This document shows, in pieces, positions 22,853 through 34,386 of a DNA stretch of 64,000 nucleotides. The stretch is taken from positions 81,190-145,189 of the forward strand of contig CAUYUJ010019936.1 in the NCBI GenBank assembly GCA_963575745.1. The letters run 5' to 3'. Each line of letters begins with the position of its first letter. The stretch's first letter is position 1. Origin of the DNA: Prorocentrum cordatum. Lineage: Eukaryota; Sar; Dinophyceae; Prorocentrales; Prorocentraceae. The notes beneath the pieces are model-generated. The model saw only the letters and a program-made list of their open reading frames with translations, was not told where the DNA came from and made no database searches. A program made the translations under genes and the position numbers.

Positions 22853-23505
22853 GACCCGGGTCAATCCAGACCCGGGTCAGTCAGGCCTTGCAGAGTCCTG
22901 CAAAATCCTGCAAAATCCTGCACCCAAACCCGGGTCAATGCGAAGGATCCTGCAAGATCCTGCAGGATCCTGCACCCAAACCCGGGTCAATGCGACCCTG
23001 GCCCTGCAGGATCCTGCAAGGTCGGGGCGCTCTGGCTGACCCCCGTTTGCACTGACCCCCGTCTCGAGGCTCCCGATTCTCCTTCTCGCTTCCCCCCCCG
23101 GGCTCGCCGCCGAGCCGAAACAGGGGAAGGCGGGCGAAGGGCAGCGGTATCGGCAGCCTCTGCCTGCACCCCCAACGGCTCGACGCACGAGCGACGGCAG
23201 CGACTGGGCCCCCGGGGCATCCCAGGGCCCCGTCAGCGGCGACGTTGGCCAATTTGCCGGCCCAACGGGCCAGAGTCGAGGCTCTCCTGACCTGGGTCCA
23301 TCCAGACCCGGGTCCATCCAGACCTGGCCTTGCAGAATCTTGCAAGATCCTGCACCCGAGCCCGGGTCGATGCGGAGGGCCCTGCAGGATCCTGCAGGAT
23401 CCTGCGCCCAAGCCCAGCTCAGTGCGACCCTGGCCCTGCAGGATCCTGCAAAACCCAGCGCTCTGGCTGACCCCCGTTTGCAGCGACCCCCGTCTCTTGA
23501 GATCC
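22853..23505. repeat. Direct duplication rich in TGCAGGATCCTGCA palindromes
   Basis: Two direct copies of a roughly 220-bp block (22853-23076 and 23290-23505) run from GACC(C/T)GGGTC..ATCCAGACCCGG to GCTCTGGCTGACCCCCGTTT. Inside, the perfect palindrome TGCAGGATCCTGCA and the sequence CCCGGGTC recur several times. Confidence 0.8.
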
Positions 23506-23639
23506 GACAGAGGCGTGCTAAGATCTCCGGCAACTGGTAAACAGTCCTTCTAATACGCGCGCGCGGGTCGGCCCCTGGGGTCCCCGGATAAGAAATACTT
23601 CGCACGGACCCCGGCCTGTCCCCGTCACAGATGCCGAAA

Positions 23640-24145
23640 CTCTTTCTGGGCTCCATATCGATCCAAGAGGCCTCAGAGGCCTTCCGCACGGTCCAGGAGA
23701 GCCCCCAGACACCGAAAGATCACTCCAAGACGCCCAAGATGACAGACGCCCCACGAGGTTCCTTAGAGTCGTCCCAAGACGGCCCGAAGCAAACATCCTT
23801 CCATGTCCGGATGACAACGTATATTCTTGGTATACTCGCCACTTGGGCTTTCGCAGCGTCCAGACGGCCCCAGAGGCCCCCAATATCGCACCTACACGGC
23901 CCAAGAAGCCCCCAAGGGCCCGAAAACCGCTCCAGAAGGCCCCAAGACGACCCCAGAGACTTCCAAGAGGGGGTCCAGACGAGGCCCAAACAGATATTTT
24001 GAGCCCTCGGCCCCGAAGAGGCCCCCAGGAACGCCAGGAGGCCCACAAGAGGCCCCTAAGAGGCCCCCAATAAGCCCCAGGAGGCCCCAAAGAGGGCCCC
24101 GTGAGGCCCGAGAAGGACCCAAAAATACCTCCAAGAGGCCCCCAG
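23640..24145. repeat. CCAAGAGGCCCC degenerate array
   Basis: Degenerate GGCCCCAAGA / CCAAGAGGCCCC units in the complementary orientation to 17640-18960. The block at 23808-23865 (GACAACGTATATTCTTGG, GGGCTTTCGCAGCGTCCAG) resembles the conserved core of that array read in reverse. Confidence 0.75.
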
Positions 24146-24359
24146 ACGAACCAACAACGGCGAGACAAGATGGGCTGGCGGAAAGAGCGACGCGATCTGC
24201 CGCCCCACCGGGTAGGGTCGTGTGAGATCCACGGCGTGGCCTTCAATGGTGTTTCGCGCAAATCTTTCTCTCCAGCGCGCCCTTCATACCTACCCCTACC
24301 CTTCGAAGGCCCCGGAAGCGGCAGGGCCAGTTTTTTCACCGCTTCCGAAAAAAATCACT

Positions 24360-24780
24360 TGAAAATGGAAACGGCAAAAAAACGGCGACCGGAAACGGCA
24401 ACAAAAACTGTTCCAGGATTGGAACCGGAGCAGAAACCCGTAACAAAAACGGCGACGGAACCAGAAAGAACACGGCGTCGGAACCGGCAACAAAATCGGC
24501 AGAACGGAACCTGTAACAAAAACGGCCCTGTCGCTTCCAGGGCCCACGGAGCCCCGTGCCCCTGCCCTCGCAACCCCTCCTGCCTGCCGTCGCTCGGACG
24601 TCCATTTCCTGTGCATTTGTCGGTTTCGTGCGTGTTTTGCTCGATGGTCCAGGATGGTCCTCGATGGTTCCCGCCGAGAAAATATGCACACGTCCGATCG
24701 ATGCCAAGCCTGGGGTCGGAACCGGCCACAAAAACGGCGTCGGAACCGGCCAACAAAAACGGCAGAACGGGACCGGTAAT
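24360..24780. repeat. GGAACCGGCAACAAAAACGG degenerate tandem repeat
   Basis: Units of about 20 bp around GGAACCGGCAACAAAAACGG at 24360-24530 and again at 24715-24780, separated by unrelated sequence. No gene. Confidence 0.7.
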
Positions 24781-25344
24781 TACTCACTGCGTGGAGCTCC
24801 CCATATGTGCATCTCATGTTTTATGTCATGCCGTGGCAAGCGTCTGTTCATGAGCGGTCGACTACAATAGCGCGTCCACGTGGGCGACAGGGCCGACGAA
24901 GACGAATGACCCCTAATGCGAGTGATTGCGTATGAGTCAGAGTGAGCTTTGAGTACGGTTGAATGCGAGCCTCTTCCTCTTCATCCCCCCTCCTCAGCTG
25001 CCAGGCCTTCCCCACTCCTCCTCATCCTCCTGCTCCCCCTCCCCCTCCGCACCCCCATGCCCCTCCTCACGATCCCCCGCCTCCTCCTCCTCCTCCTGTT
25101 CCTCCTCCTCATCCTCGTTCCTGTCATTTCCCTCGCTCACGCCATCCTCCTCCTCGTCCTCAATCTCTTAGACATCATCCTCCTCATCCTTGTCGTCATC
25201 CTTCACCTCATCGTCCTGATCCCCTTGCTTCCTCCCCCAGTCCTCCTCCTCCTCCTCCTCCTCCTCCTCCTCCTCCTTCTCCTCTTCCTCCCCCTCTTCC
25301 TCCTCAACCCTGGTTCCCCAGGGCGCGTTTCACCACTTTTGGAG

Positions 25345-26550
25345 GCGCAGCCCCGCCGGCGATGTTGGGCATGAAAACGAGCAAACCGCCTGAGACATCC
25401 CCACAAACGGACCGCGAACGAGCCCGTGCAACCACCCCTGGCGGCTCCCCTTAGGGGTGCTGAAACCAGCGCCCCGCCTGAGACATCCTCACAATCTGCT
25501 CTCCAAGCGAAGGATGTTGAGCCCAGAAACAAGCGAACCGCCTGAGACATCCCCACAAAATGGCCGCGAACGAGCCCGTGCAAACACCCCTGGCGGCTCC
25601 CCTTAGGGGTGCTGAAACCAGCGCCCCGCCTGAGACATCCTCACAATCTGCTCTCCAAGCGAAGGATGTTGGGCCCAGAAACAAGCAAACCGCCTGAGAC
25701 ATCCCCACAAAATGGCCGCGAACGAGCCCGTGCAAACACCCCTGGCGGCTCCCCTTAGGGGTGCTGAAACCAGCGCCCCGCCTGAGACATCCTCACAATC
25801 TGCTCTCCAAGCGAAGGATGTTGGGCCCAGAAACAAGCAAACCGCCTGAGACATCCCCACAAAATGGCCGCGAACGAGCCCGTGCAAACACCCCTGGCGG
25901 CTCCCCTTAGGGGTGCTGAAACCAGCGCCCCGCCTGAGACATCCTCACAATCTGCTCTCCAAGCGAAGGATGTTGAGCCCAGAAACAAGCAAACCGCCTG
26001 AGACATCCCCACAAAATGGCCGCGAACGAGCCCGTGCAAACACCCCTGGCGGCTCCCCTTAGGGGTGCTGAAACCAGCGCCCCGCCTGAGACATCCTCAC
26101 AATCTGTTATCCAAGCGAAGGATGTTAGGCCCAGAAACAAGCAAACCGCCTGAGACGTCCCCACAACATGGCCGCGAACGAGCCCGTGCAAACACCCTTG
26201 GCGGCTCCCCTTAGGGGTGCTGAAACCAGCGCCCCGCGTGAGACATCCTCGCAATCCGCTCTGCAAGCGAAGGATGTCGAGCCCAGAAACAAGCAAACCG
26301 CCTGAGACATCGCCGCGAACGAGCCCGTGCAACCACCCCTGGCGGCTCCCCTTAGGGGTGCTGAAACCAGCGCACCGCCTGAGACATCCTCACAATCAGC
26401 TCTCCAAGCGAAGGGTGTCGAGCCCAGAAACAAGCAAACCGCCTGAGACATCCCCACGAAATGGCCGCGAACGAGCCCGTGCAAACACCCCTGGCGGCTC
26501 CCCTTAGGGGTGCTGAAACCAGCGCCCCGCTTGAGACATCCTTCAAATCT
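25345..26550. repeat. 152-bp tandem satellite, array 2
   Basis: About eight units with a very regular 152-bp period through the middle (minus-strand frames start at 25735, 25887 and 26039). The units are more alike than in array 1, suggesting recent homogenisation. Confidence 0.92.
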
Positions 26551-26830
26551 GATATGTGTTGAGTAAGTCTGAGTATGAGTAGGTCTGAATATGAGTATGC
26601 CTGAGTATGAGTAAGTCTGTGTATGAGTAAGTCTGTGTATGAGTAAGTCTGGGTATGAGTAGGTCTGTGTATGAGAAAGTCTGTGTATGTGTACGTCTGG
26701 GTATGAGTAAGTCTGAATCTGAGTAATACTGTGTATGTGTAAGTCTGGGTATGAGTAAGTCTGAGTATGAGTAGGTCTGAGTATGAGTAAGTCTGAGTAT
26801 GAGCAAGTCTGAGTATGAGTAGGTCTGAGT
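26551..26830. repeat. GAGTATGAGTAAGTCT array 2
   Basis: Short-unit array directly downstream of the satellite, as at 7216-7500. Confidence 0.88.
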
Positions 26831-26935
26831 ACGGGGACAGAGGAGGAGGGGAGGAGAAAAATGAGGAGGAGGAGGAGGGAGGCAGCAGGAGGCGTCCAAG
26901 TCATAACAAGAACCCCACCTCAGGATATGGGGACA

Positions 26936-27279
26936 AAAAGCGGCCCTGTCGTTTCCAGGGCCCACGAAGCCCACCAGAGATGCTTATTATTTACATTCTT
27001 GATGTGGTCCGCCGAAATCTGGTGCGTCGGGGCTGCCCCCTGCCCTCGCAACCCCTCCCGGGGCCCTCCCCGCGCCTCGCTAGCATGCCGCCGGCCCTGG
27101 GGGGGGCCCCGGGCCGGCGGCGCGGGGCGCCTGCTGGCCGCCCATGAATCCGTCCGAAGACGGCCCCCCGTTTCGCGTGCTGGCCGGACGTCGGGCCTGT
27201 CCGCCCGGCCCCACGGGCCGGCGCGGGGCTCCCTAATTATAGGAGAGCTTCCAAGCAGTTCAGGGGGCCCCAGGATACA
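26936..27279. other. Spacer, no gene recognised
   Basis: GC-rich. Positions 26938-27060 (GGCCCTGTCGTTTCCAGGGC, CCCTCGCAACCCCTCC) repeat 24522-24590, so dispersed repeat sequence flanks both sides of module copy 2. Confidence 0.4.
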
Positions 27280-27510
27280 CAGACGACGAGGAGGAGGAGG
27301 AGGAGGAGGAGGAGGAGGAGGAGGAGGAGGAGGAGGAGGAGGAGGAGAGGGAGGAGGAGGAGACACACAAATCCCAGGACTCCCCTACAGGGGGTTCGGG
27401 AGGAAAAGTGAAGAATACCCCAAAAATGCCCCAGATGCTCGAGAGGCTTTCAAAACATCACCCCCAGACTATTTTTGTTGCACTCGTTGGAACCGTTCCT
27501 CCTGCCCGAC
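27280..27510. mobile_element. GGA tract and MITE-A-like partial copy
   Basis: A GGA microsatellite (27287-27360) is followed by CTCCCCTACAGGGGGTTCGG, an interior with AACATCACCCCCAGACTATT, and the end GTTCCTCCTGCCCGACTTGG. This follows the order of the MITE-A family with a deleted right terminus. Confidence 0.45.
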
Positions 27511-28140
27511 TTGGTGCCAGCCTTCCAGGCGCCGCCAGGCGCTCCCAGAGACCTCTCAAAGGAGCCCGCTGGGCCAGCTTTTCGGGCCTCCCGACGCTCT
27601 CCTGGGCTCATTGTCACCCTCCTTCAGGCCACTTCGAGCAGCTCCAGATGCCTCTCCGCCTCTTTTCGGGCCACACACACACCAGAACACCGCAACAAGC
27701 AAAAAACACAGTAAAGCACCTAGGAGAGCAATGGACTTCAGAGGTATACAAACTGTGCCGACAGATCTGAACACCCCTCTGCTATACAGTCCCATCGTTT
27801 TTGTCTTCTCTCCTCCACTTCTTTTTCTCCCAACGCGTATCTGCGTTGCAGTGTGAGAATTACTCTCGGCGGCCTTAAACGGTTGTCGTGCCAACGCGTC
27901 CTGCTGGATGTGCGGCTTGTGTGTGTGTGTGTGTCTGTTGGCCTTCTCGCACTTTTCCTTGCGCCTCTCTCGGAACTCTCGTGCATCTCCGCTGGCTCTT
28001 GCGGCCATCTTAGATCCCGGGCATGATCTCTACGACTGTCCTGAAAGCATCTCGGACCCCTCTTGGGCCGTCTGGCGGCATTTTTGGCACCAAATTTCGC
28101 CCATCTGGGGCGCCCCCTCAGAGCCTCCAGAAACGCGTTT
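27511..28140. other. No recognised gene
   Basis: Non-repetitive spacer apart from a short GT run near 27922-27935. No supported frame. Confidence 0.4.
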
Positions 28141-29690
28141 TCTTATGTTCGGCGATGACGGGCGTCATGGAGGGGGGGGGAGGGCAGGGGGGGTATGACG
28201 TGACGCCCCCCCCGCCGTGTGGCTCCGGCACCACAGCCGCGCCCGCGCGCACGACGCTACGAGCGACGAGCGACGACGACGACGCGAGCAGCATGTAAGT
28301 GGCGATCTGCCCATTGCGCCTGTGTGCACCACAACGCTCGCGTGCACCACAACGCGCGTGTGCACCATAGCGCCTGCGTACACCGCAACACCCGCGTGCA
28401 ACGCACCGCCCGTGTAGACCACAATACTTGCGAACACTACAGCGCCGGTGTACATACACCGCAGCAGCCATGTGCAACACAACGCCTGTGTACACCACTG
28501 TGCTTGCGTGCACCGCAGCGCCTGTGCACGCCACAGCGCCTGTCTACACCACAGCATCCGCGTGCAACGCAGCGCTGGTGTACACCAGTGCCTGCGTGCA
28601 TAGGACAGGTAGAAGGAGCATGTACGTCAGGATCTGCTGCGGACAACTAAACGCCACGCCAGGAAAGTTCTGATAATCGAATGCGACGTTTTTCCCCCCT
28701 CCCTCCTCCTCCACCTCCTCCTCCTCCTCCTCGTCCTCCTTTTCCTCCTTCTTACCCCCTGTCGTGCGGCTTGGCGTCACAACGCACGTGCGCATCTGAG
28801 CGTGCACCGCAGAATGGTCGATTGAATCGGTCCACTTGGTTCTCGGACGGCCAGTTTAGCTGGAGCCTCCTCGACGCAAATGGGAGTTAGGGTGATGCGG
28901 GCGGCCTCTGGGGGGACTCGTAGATTCCAGCGGCGCTCCTTCGTCCATGAGGATTTGTTTTCCATTGTTCTCTCTGGAATCCACACGCGCTCCTTGTTGT
29001 CACAAGGATTCTTTCTGATTCTATACACAACAATGGTGCTGTGTTGCACACGTCTGATGTGGTGCACACAGGCGCCGTGGCGTACACAGGCACTGCAATG
29101 CACGCAGGCATTGTGGTGCACACTGGTGCTGTGTTGCGCACGGCTGATGTGGTGTACGGAAGCGCTGTGGTGTACACAGGAGCTGCTGTGCCCGCAGGCA
29201 CGGTGGCACAAACTGACGCTGTGTTGCACGCGGCTGCTGTGGTGTACATCGGCGGTGTGGTGTACACAGGCGCTGTGGTGCACGCGGGCACTGTGATGTA
29301 CACAGGCGTTGTGGTGCATATCGCCACCTACATGTTCGTGCTACCCTCCTAAGCATTCCCAGACGCCGCCGGCGCGAAACGTGACGTCATCGACCCCCTC
29401 CCCCCCAGATGATTGCCGTCATCGGCCCGGACTTAAAATCAGGCTCCAGCCGCATCCGCGCGCACGGCGACGATGAGCGACGAGCGACGAAAAACGAGCG
29501 ACGACGACGGACGACGACGACGACGACGACGACGACGCCTGCGGACCAGACACCTATGCGGATTCCTACGCGGACACCTACGCGGATCCCAATGCGCACG
29601 GCGGCAGTGCTTGGAGCGCACTGGGGGGGGGGGAGCGTTACGTCACAGGGGGGGGGGAGCGGGGGCCATGACGCCCGTCATGCCCCAAGC
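28140..29690. mobile_element. Composite inverted-repeat element with satellite arms
   Basis: Outer arms GATGACGGGCGTCATGG (28154) and CCATGACGCCCGTCATG (29667), then TGACGTGACGC and GCGTTACGTCA. Inside, AGTGGCGATCTGCC (28301) faces ATCGCCACCTACATG (29319). The next arms are long degenerate arrays of CACCACAACGC units on the left (28320-28600) and their complement on the right (29035-29310). Frames over the arms are Cys/Thr/Val repeats and are not genes. Confidence 0.6.
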
Positions 29691-29859
29691 AATAAAGAAA
29701 CGGGCTTCAGGGGCTCTTCCAGGAGCCGCAAACAAACCCCGACTGCTGTTTTCTCCTTCCTGATTTCATCGTTCACGCCAAGTCGCCGCACTTGACCCAT
29801 TTCGGCTCTTTTGGGCGCCTCCAGAGGTCCCCCTGGGACGAACGCGACGGTTTGTTTGA

Positions 29860-30125
29860 GCTTCTCCACCCTCTCTGCAGCCGTCCTAGCCTCAGGGTCA
29901 TGTGAAAGACACTTCTCGGCGCGCTTTCTGATTCAAGCCTCTCTGCAGCCGTCCTGGCCTCAGGGTCATACGACACAGAGCTCGCTGGTTTCAGTTCCTC
30001 CAGCCTCTCTGCGGCCGTCCTGTGCTCAGGGTCATACGACAGAGAGCTCGCTGAGGAGCCCAACGTCCTCTCCATAGAGCCCCACGAGGCCTCCAAGCGG
30101 AAGCGCGAGCACCAGCACCAGAACA
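29860..30125 (-). repeat. Roughly 67-bp tandem repeat with a coding-like frame
   Basis: About three units of CTCTCTGC(A/G)GCCGTCCT then GCTCAGGGTCATACGACA. On the minus strand they read as repeated SYDPEARTAAERLEELKPAS peptides within a 117-codon frame (30126-29773). The peptide is helical and charged, but the unit is not a clean multiple of three throughout. Coding is uncertain. Confidence 0.35.
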
Positions 30126-31015
30126 TCTCCTATTCGCGCGCGCGGAGCGGCCGCCGCTCCCACAGAGGCTCCAGGATCCAAAAATGGTGGGGCGGCGGTG
30201 TCTGCCCTCTCAGGGGCGTTCAATTTCATAAGTCGGAGCCAGGACGAGGAACAAAACGGGAAGGATAGATCGAGAATCTCCCGGATTCGACGGCTCTGGA
30301 GGATGTATCGTGCGTCACGGCCTTCTCAGGGCGCTCCCGAACGCTCTGAGAGCGCTCTTTAGAAGAAGAATAGCGCGCGCGCGACGAGGGAGGGGGGCCC
30401 AGGCGCGGATCCAAGAGATCCGCGCGGAGCGCCAACAGTTTGTGTATTCTCTTCTTCGAAGAAACTGCCGAAGGTCCGTTTCGAGTTCTTGGATCGGCGC
30501 TCTTTCCCACGCACTGGCGCGCGGAGCTCGCTTGGGGCGTCGCGGGAGGCGCCGCCAGGGGGGTCCAATGCCGACCAAGAAAGCTGCGCGAACTCTCGAC
30601 AGTGATGCTTCTGCAGCTTCTTCGAGTTCCGCCCTCCTCGTTCAGGAGGCAACTCTTGGCTGCACGCAAGAGTGGCCCTGGCAAGAGTGACCTCTCGTGC
30701 GGGGCCCGCCTGTTGTTGAATGCGCACGACAGTAGTCCACACGCTGCAAGCAGCTGATGGTCACTAGAGCGCTTCACACACATCTATATACAGGCCGTGA
30801 ACTCCTAGCGGCCGAAATACAGACCAAGGTGGGCCGACATCATGCCGACGAATTACCGGTGGCTTCGCAGCCTGACGTGCCGCTCAAGCAAAAACATGAG
30901 ACGCGCATGTGGGGTTTTCATGCGTACTCATGGCAACGTCGCACTGATGTGCAACGTGGTCCCTCGCGCGCTGCCACCCGTCCTCCCCGTCCTCCTATTT
31001 CGTCTCCTCCTATCC
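30126..31015. other. Spacer with MITE-B arm
   Basis: No gene recognised. Positions 30395-30478 carry a MITE-B right arm (GGCGCGGATCCAAGAGATCC, CGCGCGGAGCGCCAACAGTT). Confidence 0.4.
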
Positions 31016-31689
31016 CTGTTTCCCATCCCCTTCTCCTCCTCCTCCTCCTCCTCCTCCTCTTCCTCCTCCTGATCCTCCAACTTCTCATCGTCACCGCCCT
31101 CCCCTTTTCTCCCCCTCCTCTCCCTCTCTCCCCTCAACCGCAAAACAAATCTTGTCCTTGGCGATGGTAACGCCAGCCAGGTCCAGGAGATTGACGAAGA
31201 GCTCCCCAGTCCTGGGCGCCCGGGCCAGGCCAAGGCCGTGCGGGGGGCGAGGGCGTCCCGAACAGTTGTACGGAGCCACCTCTGTTTCCTTTGCCCCCCC
31301 CTCGTCCGGGAGGAGGAGGAGGATGAGGAGGATGAGGAAGGAGGAGGAGGAGGAGGAGGAGGATGAGGACCTCTAATTGTTTTCCCCCGCCCTTCCTAGA
31401 AACTGTGGAAGAGGGGAATATGTACAAGTGCGAGGCGGGGACTTGTCCATATCCACCGCCGGGGAACCGACGTCCTGGTGCGCCAGCGGGCGGTGGGTAT
31501 GGATACAGTTTGGCCCCCAGGGGACCGAAAGTGTCCATATCCACCTCCTGCAGGTCCCCGAAAATTGACCCTCCAGGCGGTGATCATGTATGAAGTCCAG
31601 GCTCGGACATATGCTCTGATATCTTCTGGGTTTTCATATTCCCCCCCACTTCCAACGTTTTCCCATCTTTTCCTGGGAGTCGACTATTA
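31016..31689. repeat. CCT and GGA tracts with a GTCCATATCCACC hairpin region
   Basis: Short CCT (31030-31075) and GGA (31305-31370) tracts. At 31445-31555 the sequence GTCCATATCCACC occurs twice, with its complement GGTGGGTATGGATAC between, so alternative hairpins are possible. No gene. Confidence 0.6.
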
Positions 31690-31704
31690 AAGCATCATCA
31701 TCAG

Positions 31705-31782
<78 letters not shown>

Positions 31783-31929
31783 CATCAACATCATCATCAG
31801 CATCGCCACACCCAACACCACCACCAGCATCATCACCAGCATCATCATCATCATCATCATCATCATCGTCGTCATCATAATCATCATCATCATTATCATC
31901 ATCATCGTCATCAGCAGCATCATCATCAG

Positions 31930-31961
<32 letters not shown>

Positions 31962-32056
31962 TCGTCATCGTCATCGCCAGCATCGTCGTCATCGTCATCA
32001 TCATCATCACCACCATCATCATCAACATCATCATCATCAGCTTCATCAGCATCGTC

Positions 32057-32150
<94 letters not shown>

Positions 32151-32155
32151 GGAGC
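31690..32155. repeat. ATC/CATCAT microsatellite
   Basis: About 460 bp of imperfect ATC repeats. It gives poly-Asp and poly-Met frames on the minus strand. It abuts the truncated 3' end of the LINE coding region at about 32157. Confidence 0.97.
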
Positions 32156-32156
32156 G

Positions 32157-33400
32157 CCCCGGATCGGCGGCACTGGCCGGAGGCCATTCCAATCTGGATT
32201 TTCCGTTGCTGATCGCAGTCCCTGCCGTGATATGCGCTCATAAAACTTGCAGGGGTCAAAAGAAAAGGTGCAAGTCTCCAGGCCTCGGACCATCCTCGCA
32301 TGCGCGGCTAGTGCGTTGTGCACCCAGGCGCTCCTGTCGCAGGCTGTGCCCGTTCTCACTCAACAAAAAAACCAAACGTCCAAAGAGCGCCCCCACTCCG
32401 AGCACAGCTTTTGACGGATGCGGCTCCAGAGCCTAGCCCACATGGGCAGCAACCCCATGGGTCGCACTCCACCTGAGGCCTTGTCTAAAAAGACAATGAG
32501 GACCAGCCACGCTGGGCCTATTGAAGGCCACCTTTCCCAAGCATTGATGATGTCCACGAAAGACTGGACCGCCAGAGGCCTGGGCAACTGAAGGAGCAGC
32601 CTGGGATTGAAAGGGTCCCAGCCCAGACCAGGGGACGGCGAAAAAATCGCCGCCGCCGCAAGGGCCGGGTCTACCGTGATGTCCGCGAGGTCGCTCCGGA
32701 CAGGCCATCTCAGCGGGTTTTTCTCCATCTCCCTGGCTGGATTGCTCCGAATGGGGAGCCGCTGCTTGAGCGTCTGGTCGAAGGCTTCTTGCCCGACCAG
32801 AGGGGGCGGTCGAGAAGACAGTCCACCCTCCCCTTCCACATCAACAGCGTCGGCAAAAACAGGCAGGGGCGGAAGGGGCGGGGCCTCTTTTACGGAACTT
32901 GCGCGCAGCCCGAGGCCCCCGCTCGACGACAGACGACTGGGCCCAGGACCTCCACTTCTGTCGACCCCCATCAGCCGTCTCCTGCTTCACCCTGCGAGTG
33001 ACTTCGTCTTGCAACATATCCGCCAAACGCCCCCGACGATCGGGCTTGCTCAGCCCCTCAAAAAGAGAAGCTGGGACCAGGTCGCGAAAACCTTCCACGA
33101 GAGCCGACGGGGGCAAATCCTGGAGGGGAGCTGCCGCGGATTGCACTTGCTGCGCCTCGCGACCTTTCAAAAAAAGGCAGGGCCAAGCGCCCAAGAGAAA
33201 GCAACCTGCGCGCTCGTAGCTTGGAGCGCAAGTGCAGCTCTTGGCCCCAAGCCGCTTGGAGCGGCACTAGCTGCAGCTTGCAGCCTCGAGATCGGCCCAT
33301 AAGTTTGCGGTCCTGGATTCCGTGGACCTCGCGGAGGGCCTTCTCAGCTGCGTCAAACCAGCGCGCAACAGCAACCTGAGGGTCCAGGTCCAGGAAATTT
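32157..33400 (-). pseudogene. LINE reverse transcriptase, N-terminal fragment
   Basis: The linker (DLDPQVAVARWFDAAEKALR; then SKPDRRGRLADMLQDEVTRR in another frame) leads to the RT fingers, GLGWDPFNPRLLLQLPRPLA and FLDKASGGVRPMGLLPMWAR. These correspond to the GxDxxxP box and the K-GxxRP(I/M)xLLP box of LINE RTs. After a further frameshift at about 32360 it reads TFSFDPCKFYERIS, which is motif A with its Asp kept. The sequence then ends in the ATC microsatellite, so motifs B to E are absent. Confidence 0.65.
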
Positions 33401-34261
33401 GAGCCGTCCCAGGAGCCCGAAAAAAAAACTCCTTCTCGCAGAGGGAAAGGCCGAGGAACAATATGCTTCCAGACTTTGGCCAGGCCAGCCAGGCACCGCA
33501 GCGTGAGCTCTATAGCCAGATCGGGGCCGACGGGGGCCCCCGGTCGCCTGGCACTGGCCGACGCAGTAGTCCATGGTCCAAGCAGGAGCTGATGACGCAA
33601 CAATCGTAGCACCTTTCATGGCAAGCTGGGCCCGCTGGCCTGACGATGCTGGCGCCGAGATGGCCAGTCCACTGAGATTGACGCCAGCGATAACGAAGGG
33701 AATGCCAGCCTCTGCCAAAAATGCGCTGACCTGGTCGACGAAGTCCAAGTTGCCCCCCGCAAGGCCGAGGGTGGCGCGCCCGTGCACGGACACCAACAGG
33801 ACTCGGTTCCTCCTGGAAGCTGCAACTCTCCGCCCAGCCAGCCTGCGCGACACGTTGCACTGCTCATAATCTGCCGAGCCAGAGTGCGCCTTGACCAAAG
33901 TCGCAGTGCCCCCAGATGTCTCACGCTCACCCTCGCCTGTCTTGGCCGCCGCCACGAACGGTGACTGATGGCCCGCCTTGTAGGCCCAGACCGAGGCCCA
34001 GCAAACTGCTGCAGGTCCAGGCGGTGCCTCGGGAAAAAAAAGACAGCGTCGGATGCGCGCGTTTGACCTCCCTGGACCGCCCTTGAGGCCCGTGGGCCAG
34101 GCGTAAGAGTTGCACGAGAGAATCCTGAGCTCCGTCCGGCCGTCGAACTCAGAGGGCGCACCAGCGCCGCCAACGACCTCCACGAGAGCCGAAGGCCCAC
34201 CTTGCGAAGTCAAAGCCGGAGAAGAAGCCGCTCTGCAACTAGGCCCAGTGGTGCTCAGCAA
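33400..34261 (-). pseudogene. LINE AP-endonuclease-like domain, degraded
   Basis: The frame contains ELRILSCNSYAW near its start, GGTATLVKA, RVLLVSVHGRATLGLAGGNL, then FLAEAGIPFVIAGVNLSGLA and TMDYCVG. These match, in order, the N-terminal strand, the central strand, the GD(F/W)N box and the late DY box of LINE endonucleases. The box that should read GDxN reads GVNL here, so a catalytic Asp appears lost. Nicking of target DNA by this copy is unlikely. Confidence 0.55.
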
Positions 34262-34386
34262 AAGGTTGCCAGACCGCGTGCGTCAATGGCCGCGCCATGG
34301 CGATGAACCTGCTGCGCCGACCCCTGCTTTGGGCCCGTGCCGAGAGGCGCGCTTCTCGAACGGCTTCATCGACGCAACCTCAAGGG

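Larger units (their letters stand above)
24777..26935. mobile_element. Compound satellite module, copy 2
   Basis: Same left border (AATTACTCACTGCGTGGAGC then CCCCATATGTGCATC), same 152-bp satellite, same GAGTATGAGTAA array and same right border (AAGAACCCCACCTCAGGATA) as 6174-7571. Here a CCT-rich stretch (25010-25310) separates the left border from the satellite. Confidence 0.7.

Noticed and set aside
31634-32301. Poly-Asp and poly-Met open frames of over 200 codons
   Set aside because: Products of the ATC repeat. Only the first 60 or so codons of the poly-Asp frame (LINE RT motif A) are real coding remnants.
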